Shown: positions 43,438-52,873 of the stretch, one piece after another
How the letters are laid out: every line of letters begins with the position of its first letter
Numbering within the stretch: the first letter of the stretch is position 1
NCBI GenBank assembly: GCA_020073085.1
Contig: JAIQFV010000001.1
Coordinates: forward strand, 62,001-126,000
Direction: 5' to 3'
DNA length: 64,000 nt
Source: Terriglobia bacterium
GTDB lineage: Bacteria; Acidobacteriota; Terriglobia; JAIQFV01
Position numbers and translations under genes: made by a program
Notes under the pieces: generated by a model
The model's input: only the letters and a program-made list of their open reading frames with translations
The model's database searches: none
What the model was told of the DNA's origin: nothing

Positions 43438-43770
43438 ACCCGTCCCCTCCCGATGAATTGTTCGCCCGGCTCAATGACGGTTCCGGCTTGTTTCTTGTGA
43501 TTCCACCTTAGTTTGCACGTGAGGCCCTTTCGCTGCAACTGGTTTCTGGGGACGGAGTCCCTGGGACCAATCCTTCCGCGGGAGGCCGCCGGGCTCAATG
43601 ATTGAAACCGAAACAGTGGAAATGAATCCATTAACCCGCGTGCACTCGAAGGGAAGGAATATATTTTCCAGTTGCAAAGTAACATTTTTGGAAAGATTTA
43701 CCTTCAAGATGCGTGTGACGAACGAGAGCGGTTGCTCGGCTCTTGTTCAAAACGCTCGCTGGAGTGATCG
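43438..43770. other. Divergent intergenic region
   Basis: No gene seen in 333 bp. It must hold promoters for the DinB gene (minus) and the response regulator (plus). The AT-rich block around 43655-43705 is a plausible promoter region, but no clear boxes are called. Confidence 0.4.
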
Positions 43771-44463
43771 ATGCTGACCAAGAGAAAGTTACTGGTAGTG
43801 GACGAGGAGATTGAGAGCGGCAGGTTGCTCTCCGAGGCGCTTCCCTCACAATACGAAATCCTGACGGCACAGTCCGGGGAGGAAGCGATCAAGAAGGCTG
43901 TCCTTGACCGGCCGAACTGTATCCTTTTGGAAATGATGATGCCCCAGATGGGTGGTTTCATGTTGTGTGAGGTTTTGAAGTCACTCAAGCAAACCAAAGC
44001 GACACCGATTATTCTGATGAGCGCGAAGCCCCGAGAAACCCTGTGGCCCACAGTGCAAAAGATCGGCTTCTCTGAATATATCGAGAAGCCGTTTAGATTG
44101 GAGCAAATCACCGAATCGCTCCGCCATGCCCTGGATGTCTCTCCCGGTGAACGCCGCCGGGCGCCCCGGATTCCCTTGCGAATCCCCTTGATGGTGCGTG
44201 GCACCGACGGGTTTGGGAACAGGTTTGAGGTTTGCACTGAAACCGAAAATGTCAGCCGTTTCGGCGCTTTGATCCAGCTTCCGGTCCGGGTGCCCGTCAG
44301 TGAGTATGTCGAGATTCACCGATCGTCCATGCCCGTTGCTAACGGTTTTGCAATCCTTGCCCAGGCGCGTGTGGCCCGGAATGAAGAGGTCATGAGTGAC
44401 GGCCCCTATTGGCATGGATTGGAGTTCTCGAATCCTTCTTCAGAATGGGTTGTCATCCAATAA
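43771..44463 (+). CDS. Response regulator with Glu at the phospho-site, fused to PilZ
   Basis: 230 residues: an N-terminal receiver (about 5-120) and a C-terminal PilZ domain (about 128-225). The receiver keeps D11/E12, S84 and K106 (EKPF), but the phosphorylated Asp is E54 (CILLEMMMPQMGG). Glu often mimics a permanently phosphorylated receiver, or makes it a pseudo-receiver. The PilZ part has RRRAPRIPLR and ENVSRFGA, matching RxxxR and (D/N)xSxxG, so c-di-GMP binding is plausible. A histidine-kinase partner is absent locally. Likely role: c-di-GMP-dependent control of motility, surface or secretion, independent of phosphorylation. Confidence 0.88.
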   Translation: MLTKRKLLVVDEEIESGRLLSEALPSQYEILTAQSGEEAIKKAVLDRPNCILLEMMMPQMGGFMLCEVLKSLKQTKATPIILMSAKPRETLWPTVQKIGFSEYIEKPFRLEQITESLRHALDVSPGERRRAPRIPLRIPLMVRGTDGFGNRFEVCTETENVSRFGALIQLPVRVPVSEYVEIHRSSMPVANGFAILAQARVARNEEVMSDGPYWHGLEFSNPSSEWVVIQ

Positions 44464-44670
44464 GCTCTCAGCTTGTCGCTTGATGATCCTCCCCGCAAAA
44501 TCATCGCTGGAGAGCGCAAACTCTCCAGTCGCCCCACCGGACCGACCTACTTTCCTTTCTCTTCCTTGATCGAACAAAATGAATTAGAATGGGGCTAGTC
44601 ACAGACTTTTATCGATCTCAAGGAAGAGAATCGGGTTGCTCCGGCGCTAAGCGGCCTGTTGGATACCCAT

Positions 44671-45117
44671 ATGCCCTCCCATCCCATGCCCCGCTGTGAA
44701 TTCGAGGCCCTTAACCTCGTCATGCGGCTGGAGACCGTCATTCCCGCTGAAATCGATGAAGTTTCACCTGTTGTGGATCGGGTGATGGATCTCGCTCGAC
44801 AGATGAAATGTGCAACGGGAAAGGAAATGGAAGTCGAAACTGCGTTGCGCGAAGCCCTGGCTAACGCCATCGTTCACGGCTGCAAGAATGATCCCAACAA
44901 GAAGGTGCAATTCTGTGTCGCCTGTGATGAATCCCGCGGTATGCTCATTATCGTTCGCAGCCCCGGGGAGGGATTCGATCCGGCCTCGATCCCCAACCCG
45001 ACCATCGGCCAGAACGTGTATTCCACGCACGGGCGAGGGATCTTCCTGATCAATCAGCTGATGGATGAGGTCAAGTTCAAAGATGGCGGAACCGAGATTT
45101 TCATGCGAAAAAAGTGA
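44671..45117 (+). CDS. RsbW-like anti-sigma/histidine-kinase-type ATPase
   Basis: About 148 residues of a GHKL ATPase. N-box EALREALANAIVHGCKND, G1-like SPGEGFDPASIP and G2-like GRGIFLINQLMD match the RsbW/SpoIIAB serine kinase group, which bind sigma factors or anti-sigma antagonists. No STAS-domain antagonist or sigma factor gene is adjacent, so its partner is elsewhere. The start is uncertain (ATG 44671 or 44686, TTG 44659; none has a strong ribosome site). It could be part of a stress regulatory partner switch. Confidence 0.82.
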   Translation: MPSHPMPRCEFEALNLVMRLETVIPAEIDEVSPVVDRVMDLARQMKCATGKEMEVETALREALANAIVHGCKNDPNKKVQFCVACDESRGMLIIVRSPGEGFDPASIPNPTIGQNVYSTHGRGIFLINQLMDEVKFKDGGTEIFMRKK

Positions 45118-45303
45118 GTGTCGGCTGCCTCTAAGCTCGTCCTTCCTGTCTGTAAACCTCCCGCCTTGGTCCATTCCAGAACTGGGTAACCGATCAACAG
45201 AAATTGGGCCGGCCAATGAAAGAATGGATGACTAGGAAGCCAGGAACAGCGGAGGTAAAACACTTTCACTCTGAGAAAAAATGACTTTAGGAAAGGTGTT
45301 GTG

Positions 45304-45325
45304 CCCGGGGCCGATCCCCGGGTTT
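45304..45325. terminator. Possible bidirectional terminator
   Basis: CCCGGGG-ccgat-CCCCGGG (45304-45322) followed by TTT lies between the convergent RsbW-like and EgtD genes (ends 45117 and 45444). A 7-bp all-GC stem with a short T-run; moderate support. Confidence 0.5.
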
Positions 45326-45443
45326 CCTGGCCGCTTCATGAAATTCATTCTTCGTGCTGATTTATGCAGTCCCCGCGTGCCCGGCTAGAACCCCATTGGA
45401 GGTTAGCTCCATCGGCGCCGGTCGCGTTGGCGCCTGGTCTCCC

Positions 45444-46412
45444 CTACCGGGCGACAAACAGGCTCTCCGCAAAGGGCCATTCGGTATCCACCCACTGGCC
45501 TTCGCATTGAAATCCGCATCGTTCGGCCATGGAAACCACTGCGTCGGTTGTGTACTTATGGCAACTCTCCGTCCAGATGGTCTCGTCCGCTTCAAATGTT
45601 GTCTCGAAATTCGCCCTTGGAATCGTGACGGTTTGCGGCACTCGCGATCGAAGATGCATTTCGATGCGCTGATGCGCGGCGTTGTAGCGGGCCTCGTGTT
45701 GAAACCGGGCCAGGATAAAATTTGCATCCAGTTCCCGGTTGATCCGGGCCAACAAATTCAAATTGAAGGCAGCCGTGACCCCAAGCGGATCGTCATACGC
45801 CAGAATCAATTGAGGGATCGGTTTTTCGAGATCCGTTCCCATCAGAAGCCCGTCCCCCGGCTTTAGAATTCCACGGATCTGCTTAAGAAATTGTTCCCCC
45901 GGCACTCGATCGAAATTTCCGATCGTGCTCCCCAGAAAAAGCACTAGCAGGTGTTCTGCGGGCCCCCGGCGTGCAGCAACCTCGAGCAGGCCATCGAGGT
46001 AAGGGCGTTCGACGCCCACAATGCTGACGGCGTTAATCTGGCTCAGCTCCTGCCGGCATCGCGCCAGCGCCGATTGTGAGATTTCGATCGGGTAGTAGGC
46101 CGTCGCCTGCCTTCGGGTAAGCGCCTCCAGGATCCACCGCGTCTTCTTGCCGCTGCCGCTCCCCAGCTCCGTGACGAGGGCGGGCAAGGACAGCCGTTCC
46201 ACCATGGAGTCCGCATGCCGCTGCAACAGCCGCTCGTCGGCGCGGGTCAGCCCGTACTCTGGCAGCACTGAAATGACTTCAAAGAGCGCGGAGCCGACGT
46301 CATCGTACAAATACTTAGAAGGCAGTTCCTTCTGGCCCGGCTTGTTCAAGCCGGCACGAACGTCCGCCGCAAAATCGATTCGCGAATCGGCTGGAATTGT
46401 CTGGGTGTACAT
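45444..46412 (-). CDS. egtD: L-histidine N-alpha-methyltransferase, ergothioneine synthesis
   Basis: 322 residues from ATG 46412. The methyltransferase core shows KYLYDDVGSALFEVISVLPE, LVTELGSGSGKKTRWILEAL (SAM-binding), YYPIEISQSALARC, LVLFLGSTIGNF and DEYNAA-like HEARYNAAHQRIEMHL, all EgtD blocks. It makes hercynine (N-alpha-trimethylhistidine) from histidine and SAM. It lies 19 bp after the EgtB gene on the same strand, a two-gene ergothioneine cluster; EgtA, EgtC and EgtE are not seen here. Confidence 0.95.
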   Translation of the reverse strand: MYTQTIPADSRIDFAADVRAGLNKPGQKELPSKYLYDDVGSALFEVISVLPEYGLTRADERLLQRHADSMVERLSLPALVTELGSGSGKKTRWILEALTRRQATAYYPIEISQSALARCRQELSQINAVSIVGVERPYLDGLLEVAARRGPAEHLLVLFLGSTIGNFDRVPGEQFLKQIRGILKPGDGLLMGTDLEKPIPQLILAYDDPLGVTAAFNLNLLARINRELDANFILARFQHEARYNAAHQRIEMHLRSRVPQTVTIPRANFETTFEADETIWTESCHKYTTDAVVSMAERCGFQCEGQWVDTEWPFAESLFVAR

Positions 46413-46431
46413 CCATCCTCCTCGGAGAAGA

Positions 46432-47763
46432 TCATTCCTCCACACAACGGAAACTCGCATAGGCATACGGATAATGCCCCTGAAACCAGTTCCGAAATGA
46501 ACGCCGCAGCAGGCACCTCGCCGTACGCGGGGATGCCCCCTTCAAAACAAAATGCTTCCCATCAAAGAAGTCTGTTGAATAACCGGGGTAGAACGAAAAC
46601 CGCTCAAATCCCGGCAGAGGCTCAAATAAAGAGCGCGTCCATTCCCAACCGTTTCCCAGAAGATCTGCCACTCCAAAGGCGCTGTCGCCTTTTGGGAACG
46701 ATCCTACGGGAGCTGGATCCCAGCTCCGGAAATTGAAATTTCCGTGCTGCAGTGCGGGGGGATCGTCCCCCCAAGGATAGGATCGCTCGTCTCCTCCGGG
46801 GGTTCCCAGGGCAGCCCGGTGCCACTGCGCCTCGGTGGGTAGCGACTTCCCTTTCCAGCGTGCATAGGCAGACGCCTCGGCCTGACTTACATACACCGGC
46901 CATTCGAGCGGGAGGGGGACATCCGCAAACATGGTTCGGTACATCCAGCCGTCCTCCGTCTCTTTCCAGAAGAGGGGATGGTGGATCCCCGACGAGGTTT
47001 TCCATTCCCAATCCGCCGAGTCCCAAAATGCGCAATCGTCGTAAGCCCCGCACCGAATAAACTCCAGGAAATCACCATTGGTCACGTTATAAACATCCAT
47101 TTGAAACGGCGGAACATGGACCGTATGCAGATGGAACTCATTGTCCCAACCGAAAGGCTGCTCCTTGCCCCGGCGCATCCCCAGGGTGGCCGTGCCCCCG
47201 GGAATTTCGACCATCCTGGGCGGAACGAACGGAGTCGAAGCAATCCTCCTCGAAGAGTGGGCTCGCTTTTGATGTTGGGACACCTGTTGCAGCATATAGG
47301 CCAACGTCTCGGCGTGCATGAGCCGGTGCTCAATGGCAACATGGAGAAGGTATCCATCCGAAAGAAGTGGGAATTTCGAATCCGCAAATGAGACCTTTTG
47401 AAGGGCTGAATCGACCTGTCGCCGGGCGCAATCGCCGTATCTTCGGACTTCTTCCTCCGGTGGCCAGTCGGAGGGCTGATCTGAAGGCAATTTCCCATCA
47501 ACGGGATCGATCCCAAATGCAAAAAGTTGATCAAAGCCCTTGGGCGCCTCACCCAATCCCAGGCCATGTCGGCCAATCAAATTCCAGTCGAAGGCTTCAA
47601 GGTGGCCTATATAAAAGATGATTCGATGCCGTTCCGGAATGGGGCGCTCATAGAGGGCAGCGGGGTGAACCAATCGAAAGATCTCATCGGTAGCGGCCCG
47701 GGCTTCTGCAAGCCGCCCCAGCAGCGTTTGGCGCACATTCAAACTGCGTTCTGCAGCGCTCAT
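46432..47763 (-). CDS. egtB: Hercynine oxygenase (EgtB-type), ergothioneine synthesis
   Basis: 443 residues. N-terminal DinB domain (about 1-170) with iron-binding EHRLMHAETL (HxxxHxE), then an FGE/sulfatase-modifying-factor-like C-domain (about 195-443) with GGTATLGMRR, FLEFIRCGAYDD, PTEAQWHRAAL and the ending FRNWFQGHYPYAYASFRC. EgtB uses iron and O2 to join hercynine to a cysteine-containing thiol. Without other egt genes nearby the thiol donor (gamma-Glu-Cys or cysteine) cannot be told. ATG 47763 is chosen over TTG 47775. Confidence 0.93.
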   Translation of the reverse strand: MSAAERSLNVRQTLLGRLAEARAATDEIFRLVHPAALYERPIPERHRIIFYIGHLEAFDWNLIGRHGLGLGEAPKGFDQLFAFGIDPVDGKLPSDQPSDWPPEEEVRRYGDCARRQVDSALQKVSFADSKFPLLSDGYLLHVAIEHRLMHAETLAYMLQQVSQHQKRAHSSRRIASTPFVPPRMVEIPGGTATLGMRRGKEQPFGWDNEFHLHTVHVPPFQMDVYNVTNGDFLEFIRCGAYDDCAFWDSADWEWKTSSGIHHPLFWKETEDGWMYRTMFADVPLPLEWPVYVSQAEASAYARWKGKSLPTEAQWHRAALGTPGGDERSYPWGDDPPALQHGNFNFRSWDPAPVGSFPKGDSAFGVADLLGNGWEWTRSLFEPLPGFERFSFYPGYSTDFFDGKHFVLKGASPRTARCLLRRSFRNWFQGHYPYAYASFRCVEE

Positions 47764-47852
47764 CGGATTGTCCAACGTCGGAAATCACAAATTCCTTGTT
47801 TTTTGTAAGTGCTCATCATGCCGAGACGTCGGCGCGAAAGCAAGGAGAAAAA

Positions 47853-48052
47853 CAGTTGTCAGTTGTCTGTTCTCAGTTGTCAGTTGTCCTCGATCAACTC
47901 ATTCGCAGTGACTCCTGCTCTTTAGGAACCGAAGACACATCTGTCTTCAACCGATTTGAAGGATTGCAGATCGTGCCCGCGTCTTTCGCTTTTGCTGACG
48001 GCTGATAGCTGACGGCAGAAAGCTAAAACGGGCAACTGAGAACTGACAACTG
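47853..48052. repeat. CAGTTGTC spacer repeats
   Basis: CAGTTGTCAGTTGTC occurs at 47853-47867 and 47874-47888, and the inverse-like CAACTGAGAACTGACAACTG at 48033-48052. This fills most of the spacer before the ABC permease gene and looks like a small simple palindromic element. Confidence 0.55.
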
Positions 48053-48057
48053 CTTTT

Positions 48058-49599
48058 TCATTTCCCTTCCAGAAACTCGTTTACCACCTGTTTGACGTCC
48101 CGATGCTCGCTATCCACCCGGTAGTTAAGACGTCGCATTTGCTGATCGGACACCGTGCCGCCCAAGGCGTTCAGGGCATCCGCGACCTGCGGATACCGTT
48201 CCACAACCGCCTTCCGGACGACGGGGGCCGCCTGGTAGGGAGGAAAATAATGCCGATCATCCTGGAGTGCCACCAGGCCCAACTGCTCGATCGCCCCATC
48301 TGTCGAATTCCCGGCGATGAGATCCACCTGGCCGTTCGCGAGCGCCCGATAGGTGAGAGCAAGATCCATCTCACGGGGTGGCTCAACAAAGTTCAGGATG
48401 TAGGCCTGGGAAAAGCCCGGATACCCATCCGCCCTCGACATGAAGTCCTGCCCGAACCCGGCTCGCCAGTGCGGCGCATAACGCGAGACGTCGGAGATTT
48501 TTTGAAGGTTCAGCCGTCGCGCCTCATCGCCTCGCACCAGGATCGCGAAGGTATTGTTGAACCCAAGCGGGGCCAGCCACACCAGGCCAAACTTTTCCGC
48601 ATATTCTCGCCTGACCTGATCGTACACAGCGCCCGGATCGGCCCTGGGCTGATGCTTCAGGATGGCCGCAAAAGCCGTGCCCGTGTACTCGACATAAACG
48701 TCAATCTCCCCCGCCAGCAGGGCGCGATGGCAAAGGTCTCCTCCGAGCTCAAACCTCCGCTCCACGTCGAGCCCTGTCTTCCGTTCGATTTGCCGGGCGA
48801 TCAATTCGCCGAGAATCACCTGCTCTGTAAAATCCTTCGACCCCACCACAATGCGATGCATCGACGAGATTCGGGTCATGCGGCTCAGGGTCAAAAATCC
48901 AATCAGGATAATTCCCACCAACGCCAGGGCGGGCACCCATCTCCGCCCGTGATTCTTGCCTGAGGCCCGGCGGAACTTCAGAATGCTTTCAATCCTGCTG
49001 AGCAGGAAATCGGCCGCCAGCGCCATGAGCGCCGCGGGGACGGCCCCGGCCAGGATCAATTGATTGTCATTCATGCGCAGGCCGCGGAAGATGTATGTCC
49101 CCAGTCCGCCGGCCCCAATCGCGGCCGCGATCGTGGCCGTTCCTACCGAAATCACCGTGGCCACACGAACGCCCGCGAGAATCACGCTGAGCGAAAGCGG
49201 CAGTTCCACCTGCGTCAGGATCTGCCAGTCGGTCATTCCCATGCCAAGCGCCGCTTCCCGGACCGCCGGCTCAACCCCCCGGATGCCAGTAAACGTGTTT
49301 TGGATAATCGGAAGCAATGAGTAAATAAACAATGCGATGATGGCGGGAACCTGTCCGATTCCATGAGTTCCCAGCAGGGGGATCAAAAAGCCGAAGAGCG
49401 CCAGACTGGGAATCGTTTGCAGGACGTTGGCCGCAGCCAGGACCGGTTTGCTCAAAGCCGGCTTCCTCGTCAGCAGAACGCCCACAGGAATACCTGCCAG
49501 GATGCCTGCACCCGTTCCCGCCGCGACCAGAAAAACATGTTGGAGCGCGAAGGTGAGAACCTCGGCTCGGTTACGGATAAGAAAATCAATCAGGCCCAT
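48058..49599 (-). CDS. Glycine betaine/choline ABC transporter, permease fused to binding protein (OpuB/ProWX type)
   Basis: 513 residues. The N-terminal half (about 1-230) is an ABC permease with five to six helices and the inner-membrane EAA loop (VREAALGMGMTDWQIL); the C-terminal half (about 250-513) is an OpuAC-like substrate-binding domain (VVGSKDFTEQVILGELIA, VYVEYTGTAFAAIL, FAILVRGDEA, DLIAGNSTDGAIEQ). Such fusions place the binding domain permanently on the membrane, common in osmolyte uptake systems. The ATPase gene lies 125 bp upstream on the same strand. Role: uptake of betaine-, choline- or carnitine-like osmoprotectants. Confidence 0.93.
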   Translation of the reverse strand: MGLIDFLIRNRAEVLTFALQHVFLVAAGTGAGILAGIPVGVLLTRKPALSKPVLAAANVLQTIPSLALFGFLIPLLGTHGIGQVPAIIALFIYSLLPIIQNTFTGIRGVEPAVREAALGMGMTDWQILTQVELPLSLSVILAGVRVATVISVGTATIAAAIGAGGLGTYIFRGLRMNDNQLILAGAVPAALMALAADFLLSRIESILKFRRASGKNHGRRWVPALALVGIILIGFLTLSRMTRISSMHRIVVGSKDFTEQVILGELIARQIERKTGLDVERRFELGGDLCHRALLAGEIDVYVEYTGTAFAAILKHQPRADPGAVYDQVRREYAEKFGLVWLAPLGFNNTFAILVRGDEARRLNLQKISDVSRYAPHWRAGFGQDFMSRADGYPGFSQAYILNFVEPPREMDLALTYRALANGQVDLIAGNSTDGAIEQLGLVALQDDRHYFPPYQAAPVVRKAVVERYPQVADALNALGGTVSDQQMRRLNYRVDSEHRDVKQVVNEFLEGK

Positions 49600-49620
49600 G
49601 GAAGATCCTAAGTCAGATCG

Positions 49621-49717
49621 CGAATTTCGGAATTCGGAATTCGACCCTGCGCTTCTGAATCAACAGATTCTGGTATCAGGTTTGAATTCGGCAATCCGAA
49701 ATCTGCAATCCGAAATT
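49621..49717. repeat. AT-rich spacer repeat between ABC genes
   Basis: GAATTTCGGAATTCGGAATTCG near the start and AATCCGAAATCTGCAATCC near the end are variants of one motif, partly inverted. It resembles the repeat inserted inside the Mo-hydroxylase gene at 3398-3520, supporting a dispersed element family. Confidence 0.5.
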
Positions 49718-49724
49718 GATTTCT

Positions 49725-50501
49725 TTACCTCTGTCCTAGCGAGTCCATAAAGGCTCGGGCTTCAGGCACCGGGGAGTGAGCAAACTCAGCGGCGGTGATC
49801 AATTCAACCAGGCGACCGCCTTTGAACAACCCGATCCTCGAGCCCAGCAGCAGCGCCTCGCGGACGTCATGCGTCACAAAAACGATGGTCTTGTGAAGTC
49901 CCGCGGCTAAACCAGCGAACTCCCGCTGCAATTCCGTTCGGGTGATGGGATCCAGAGCGCCAAAGGGCTCATCCATCAGCAGAAGGGGAGGATTCGCCGC
50001 CAGGGCGCGCGCTACTCCGACACGTTGGCGTTGCCCGCCCGAAAGCTCCGCTGGAAAACGCTGTGCGAATTGTCCCGGATCCAGCCCGACCAATTTCAGG
50101 AGCTCATGCACCCGGGCGCGCACACGTTCTTCCGGCCAACCTTCAAGCCGTGGGACAAGCGCAATGTTACGTTCGACCGAGTAATGGGGGAAAAGGCCGA
50201 TTTCCTGGATGACATATCCGATGGAGCGGCGAAGGCGAATCGGGTCCCATTCTGTCGTGGTGGCGCCTTCGACACGGACCTCCCCGGTCGTGGGCTCCAG
50301 GAGGCGGTTGATCAATTTCAAGGTGGTGGTTTTTCCGGATCCGCTGCGGCCCAGCAAAACCAGTGTCTCGCCGCGTCTTACTTCAAGGCTCAAGTCAGAA
50401 ATTACCGCATCGCCTCTGGGAGACTGCAGCGAGACACGACGGAATTCGACGGCGACCGGGTGGGCGCCGGATTCCATCACTCCATGAACGGATTCAGGCA
50501 T
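49725..50501 (-). CDS. ABC transporter ATPase for osmolyte uptake (OpuBA/ProV type)
   Basis: 258 residues. Walker A GRSGSGKTT (about 51-59), Q-loop VIQEIGLFPHY, signature LSGGQRQRVG, Walker B LLLMDEPFGALD and switch His VTHDVREALLL. ProV/OpuBA proteins usually carry C-terminal CBS domains (about 380-400 residues in total); these are absent, so the osmosensing by CBS is lost or handled otherwise. It precedes the permease/binding-protein fusion in an operon. Confidence 0.92.
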   Translation of the reverse strand: MPESVHGVMESGAHPVAVEFRRVSLQSPRGDAVISDLSLEVRRGETLVLLGRSGSGKTTTLKLINRLLEPTTGEVRVEGATTTEWDPIRLRRSIGYVIQEIGLFPHYSVERNIALVPRLEGWPEERVRARVHELLKLVGLDPGQFAQRFPAELSGGQRQRVGVARALAANPPLLLMDEPFGALDPITRTELQREFAGLAAGLHKTIVFVTHDVREALLLGSRIGLFKGGRLVELITAAEFAHSPVPEARAFMDSLGQR

Positions 50502-50601
50502 GCATTGGGCAAACAGTCTGTCAATCAGCTGCGAAGGATCTTGTCCGTTATCTCAAGTCCTCATCCTGAAGATTCCAATCCCCAGTTCCCCGTGGACACC
50601 C

Positions 50602-51669
50602 TCATTTCACGGGACTCGGAGGACTCAGGTACCGGGCCAAAAATCGGTACACCTCTGCTCGTGATTCCTTGGCCGGCCGCGTGTCGATGCGGTTAAAAAA
50701 GTGGCCGCCGGGAGCGTTCTCATAGATCTTGTACTCAAATTTTTTGTTGGCGGCTTTCAAGGCCTGGATCAGATGTTCGACCTCGAGCACGTTGACGTCC
50801 TCATCGCTGGTGTTGGTATGGATGAGCAAGGGAGTCTGCAATTTCTCTGCATTCCAGGCGGGAGAGCGGCGGCGGTATTCGTTGACATTATCTTCGGCCG
50901 TTTTCCCCAGGTGATACGGCGCGGAATACTGATCCCGGTAGCCCTGGCCTTTGTATCCCATGCGGGCCACGAGGTCGCTGACCGGCACCCCCGCGTAAGC
51001 GACCTTGAAATCCTGGGGGTGATCGAAAATCGTCATCAAGGTGATCATCCCGCCGTGACTCCATCCGAGAATCCCCACCCGCTGCGGATCGATATTGGCG
51101 TAGTTCTCCAGCATCCATTGCTTTCCCGCGAAGACGTCTTCATTTTCCAGGCCTCCGTAATCGATGAGCCTCCAGAACTCGCGCCCGTATCCTGTGCTGC
51201 CCCGATAATCGGGGGCAATGACCGCATAGCCTTGCTGGACCAGTTCGCGCACAATGTGTGCCGCTCCGGAACCGAAATCAGCGTGCACCCCGCCATGAAC
51301 AAGAACCAGCAACGGGAGCTTCCCCGTGGATGCATATTTCTTCGGAATGAAGGTGTACGCGGTGATCACCACCGGGTTCCCGGCGCCCTGAGCAGTCGGA
51401 TTGGGAATCACGCGCGGCGGAGGCCCGGTATACCGCACCATATCGACCTCGGCGATGTCCTCCAGCCGGTGGAACCACATGAGATTGTCGATCTGCTTGG
51501 CCAGGGACTGGGCCAAAAAGTCGAGCGTTTCCTCGGCTGAACGGGCACGCGGCTGCACGGGGTCGGGGGACGGCAGGGGTGTGCGGTCCTGGGAAAAGGT
51601 CACCCAGGTGAGTCCCAAAAATCCAATTGCCAGCACTGCAAGACACTTCATGGAAAACCGGAATTTCAT
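50602..51669 (-). CDS. Secreted S9 family (prolyl oligopeptidase-like) peptidase/esterase
   Basis: 355 residues with signal peptide MKFRFSMKCLAVLAIGFLGL after AGAGGT at ATG 51669. Alpha/beta hydrolase core: HGGVHADFGSGA, APDYRGSTGYGREFW, nucleophile Ser in GWSHGGMI, acid Asp in NTSDEDVN and His in PGGHFF. This is the peptidase half of S9 enzymes without the beta-propeller, as seen in many dipeptidyl- and acyl-peptidase relatives. Monocistronic between spacers; downstream (toward 50501) lies the osmolyte ABC operon. Substrate not predictable. Confidence 0.85.
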   Translation of the reverse strand: MKFRFSMKCLAVLAIGFLGLTWVTFSQDRTPLPSPDPVQPRARSAEETLDFLAQSLAKQIDNLMWFHRLEDIAEVDMVRYTGPPPRVIPNPTAQGAGNPVVITAYTFIPKKYASTGKLPLLVLVHGGVHADFGSGAAHIVRELVQQGYAVIAPDYRGSTGYGREFWRLIDYGGLENEDVFAGKQWMLENYANIDPQRVGILGWSHGGMITLMTIFDHPQDFKVAYAGVPVSDLVARMGYKGQGYRDQYSAPYHLGKTAEDNVNEYRRRSPAWNAEKLQTPLLIHTNTSDEDVNVLEVEHLIQALKAANKKFEYKIYENAPGGHFFNRIDTRPAKESRAEVYRFLARYLSPPSPVK

Positions 51670-51772
51670 AGAAACCTCTTTGAAAAGTGTTGGATCACCA
51701 AGGAATCGAAGCTCTACCCGCTGCAAAAGCTCAAACGAAGCGAAAACATTGTGGCGCTCTTGGATCAATGTC

Positions 51773-51841
51773 GTAGTAACGACTTCAGTCGTTATGTCGA
51801 ATTTGGACCTTTGGGTGCGAAACGACTGAAGTCGTTACTAC
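51773..51841. repeat. REP-like inverted repeat
   Basis: GTAGTAACGACTTCAGTCGTT (51773-51793) and its exact inverse AACGACTGAAGTCGTTACTAC (51821-51841) surround 27 bases; each half contains the near-palindrome AACGACTTCAGTCGTT. Typical of REP elements mobilised by RAYT-type transposases. The rest of the spacer 51670-52063 holds no gene. Confidence 0.75.
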
Positions 51842-52063
51842 GAGTGCGAACTTTGAGCGGCCGCAGGAATAAACTTCACACTCGAACTCTTACAGATCCC
51901 GTTCCCGCGGCCGTTTCAAGCAGGGAATTGGCTGGCCGTCAAGCCGTCGCAATAATACACGCGTTACGCGCTTCGTCTCAACCCCAGCCTTACCGAAGAC
52001 CGGAGGAAAGCGGGATCAATCGGGATTCTCAATTGATGACTCCCGGCATGATAGGCAGCAAAC

Positions 52064-52873
52064 TCACTCCGCGGACGGGCTGAGCTCCTGACGGCGGAAA
52101 ATCATCCATGCCAACAGCAACATAATGGCACAGTAGTCGAGCAAACTGAGAAATGCCCAGTGGACCGGAGTCGAGTTGAGGCGCGACTTAAGGAGAGAAT
52201 CAAAAAGGACATCCAGACTGTTGGTTGATGGAAACAGGAAGAGTGCTGTCCCTTGGACCCATGCGGGAAGCTCGATATGAATTTGTCTCAAAAGGGGAGG
52301 AAAAATACTATACAGGGAGTCCGCGTTATAGACTCCCACGCTGAGAACCACGGCGGTCCAGGCATTGAATCGCTGCGCCAGGAAAAAGGCCACACTCATC
52401 ATCACCACCGAGTACACCCATCGGGCCAGCAGGATCAGGCCCAGCAGTTTTCCCATGGACTGGCCCGTGAGAATGACGAGTCCAACATAGACCAGGCTGA
52501 AGATAATCCAGACGAAGGACAGGTACATCAAGCTCCCGAGATAGTTCCCCAACAGGTATTCCGCCCGGCTGATCGGTTTTGACAAGACACTGAAAATGGT
52601 TCCATCCCGTATGTCCCGGCGGATGACCGTCACGCCGTTCGCCAAGCCCACCAGACAGGCGAAGAAGCCCATCAAGCCAAGCGCCGCCAGGATTACGGTG
52701 GCAGACATTTGGCTGGCGACCTCCGCATCCCCGGCGCTTCGGGCCATCCGAAGCATCAGCAACGAGCTGCTCATCAAGGCAGTGATCAGTATGGCGACAA
52801 TCAGGGTAATCCCCAGCAACTTGCTTCGCAGTAACCGCCGCAAGGCAATGCCCGCAACCAACCAGACCATCAT
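52064..52873 (-). CDS. ABC-2 type transporter permease
   Basis: 269 residues with about six transmembrane helices (LLGITLIVAILITAL..., LAALGLMGFFACLVGLANGV..., YLSFVWIIFSLVYVGLVIL, ARWVYSVVMMSVAFFLA, and a C-terminal LDYCAIMLLLAWMIF). RRDIRDGTIFSVLSKPISRA is the ABC-2 export motif. Its start overlaps the end of the ATPase gene by 4 bp (ATGA). It forms an exporter with the next gene; the substrate is unknown. Confidence 0.88.
   Translation of the reverse strand: MMVWLVAGIALRRLLRSKLLGITLIVAILITALMSSSLLMLRMARSAGDAEVASQMSATVILAALGLMGFFACLVGLANGVTVIRRDIRDGTIFSVLSKPISRAEYLLGNYLGSLMYLSFVWIIFSLVYVGLVILTGQSMGKLLGLILLARWVYSVVMMSVAFFLAQRFNAWTAVVLSVGVYNADSLYSIFPPLLRQIHIELPAWVQGTALFLFPSTNSLDVLFDSLLKSRLNSTPVHWAFLSLLDYCAIMLLLAWMIFRRQELSPSAE

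Noticed and set aside
44595-44870. A minus-strand frame over the RsbW-like gene
   Set aside because: Shadow frame; the plus strand holds the N-box and G-box motifs.
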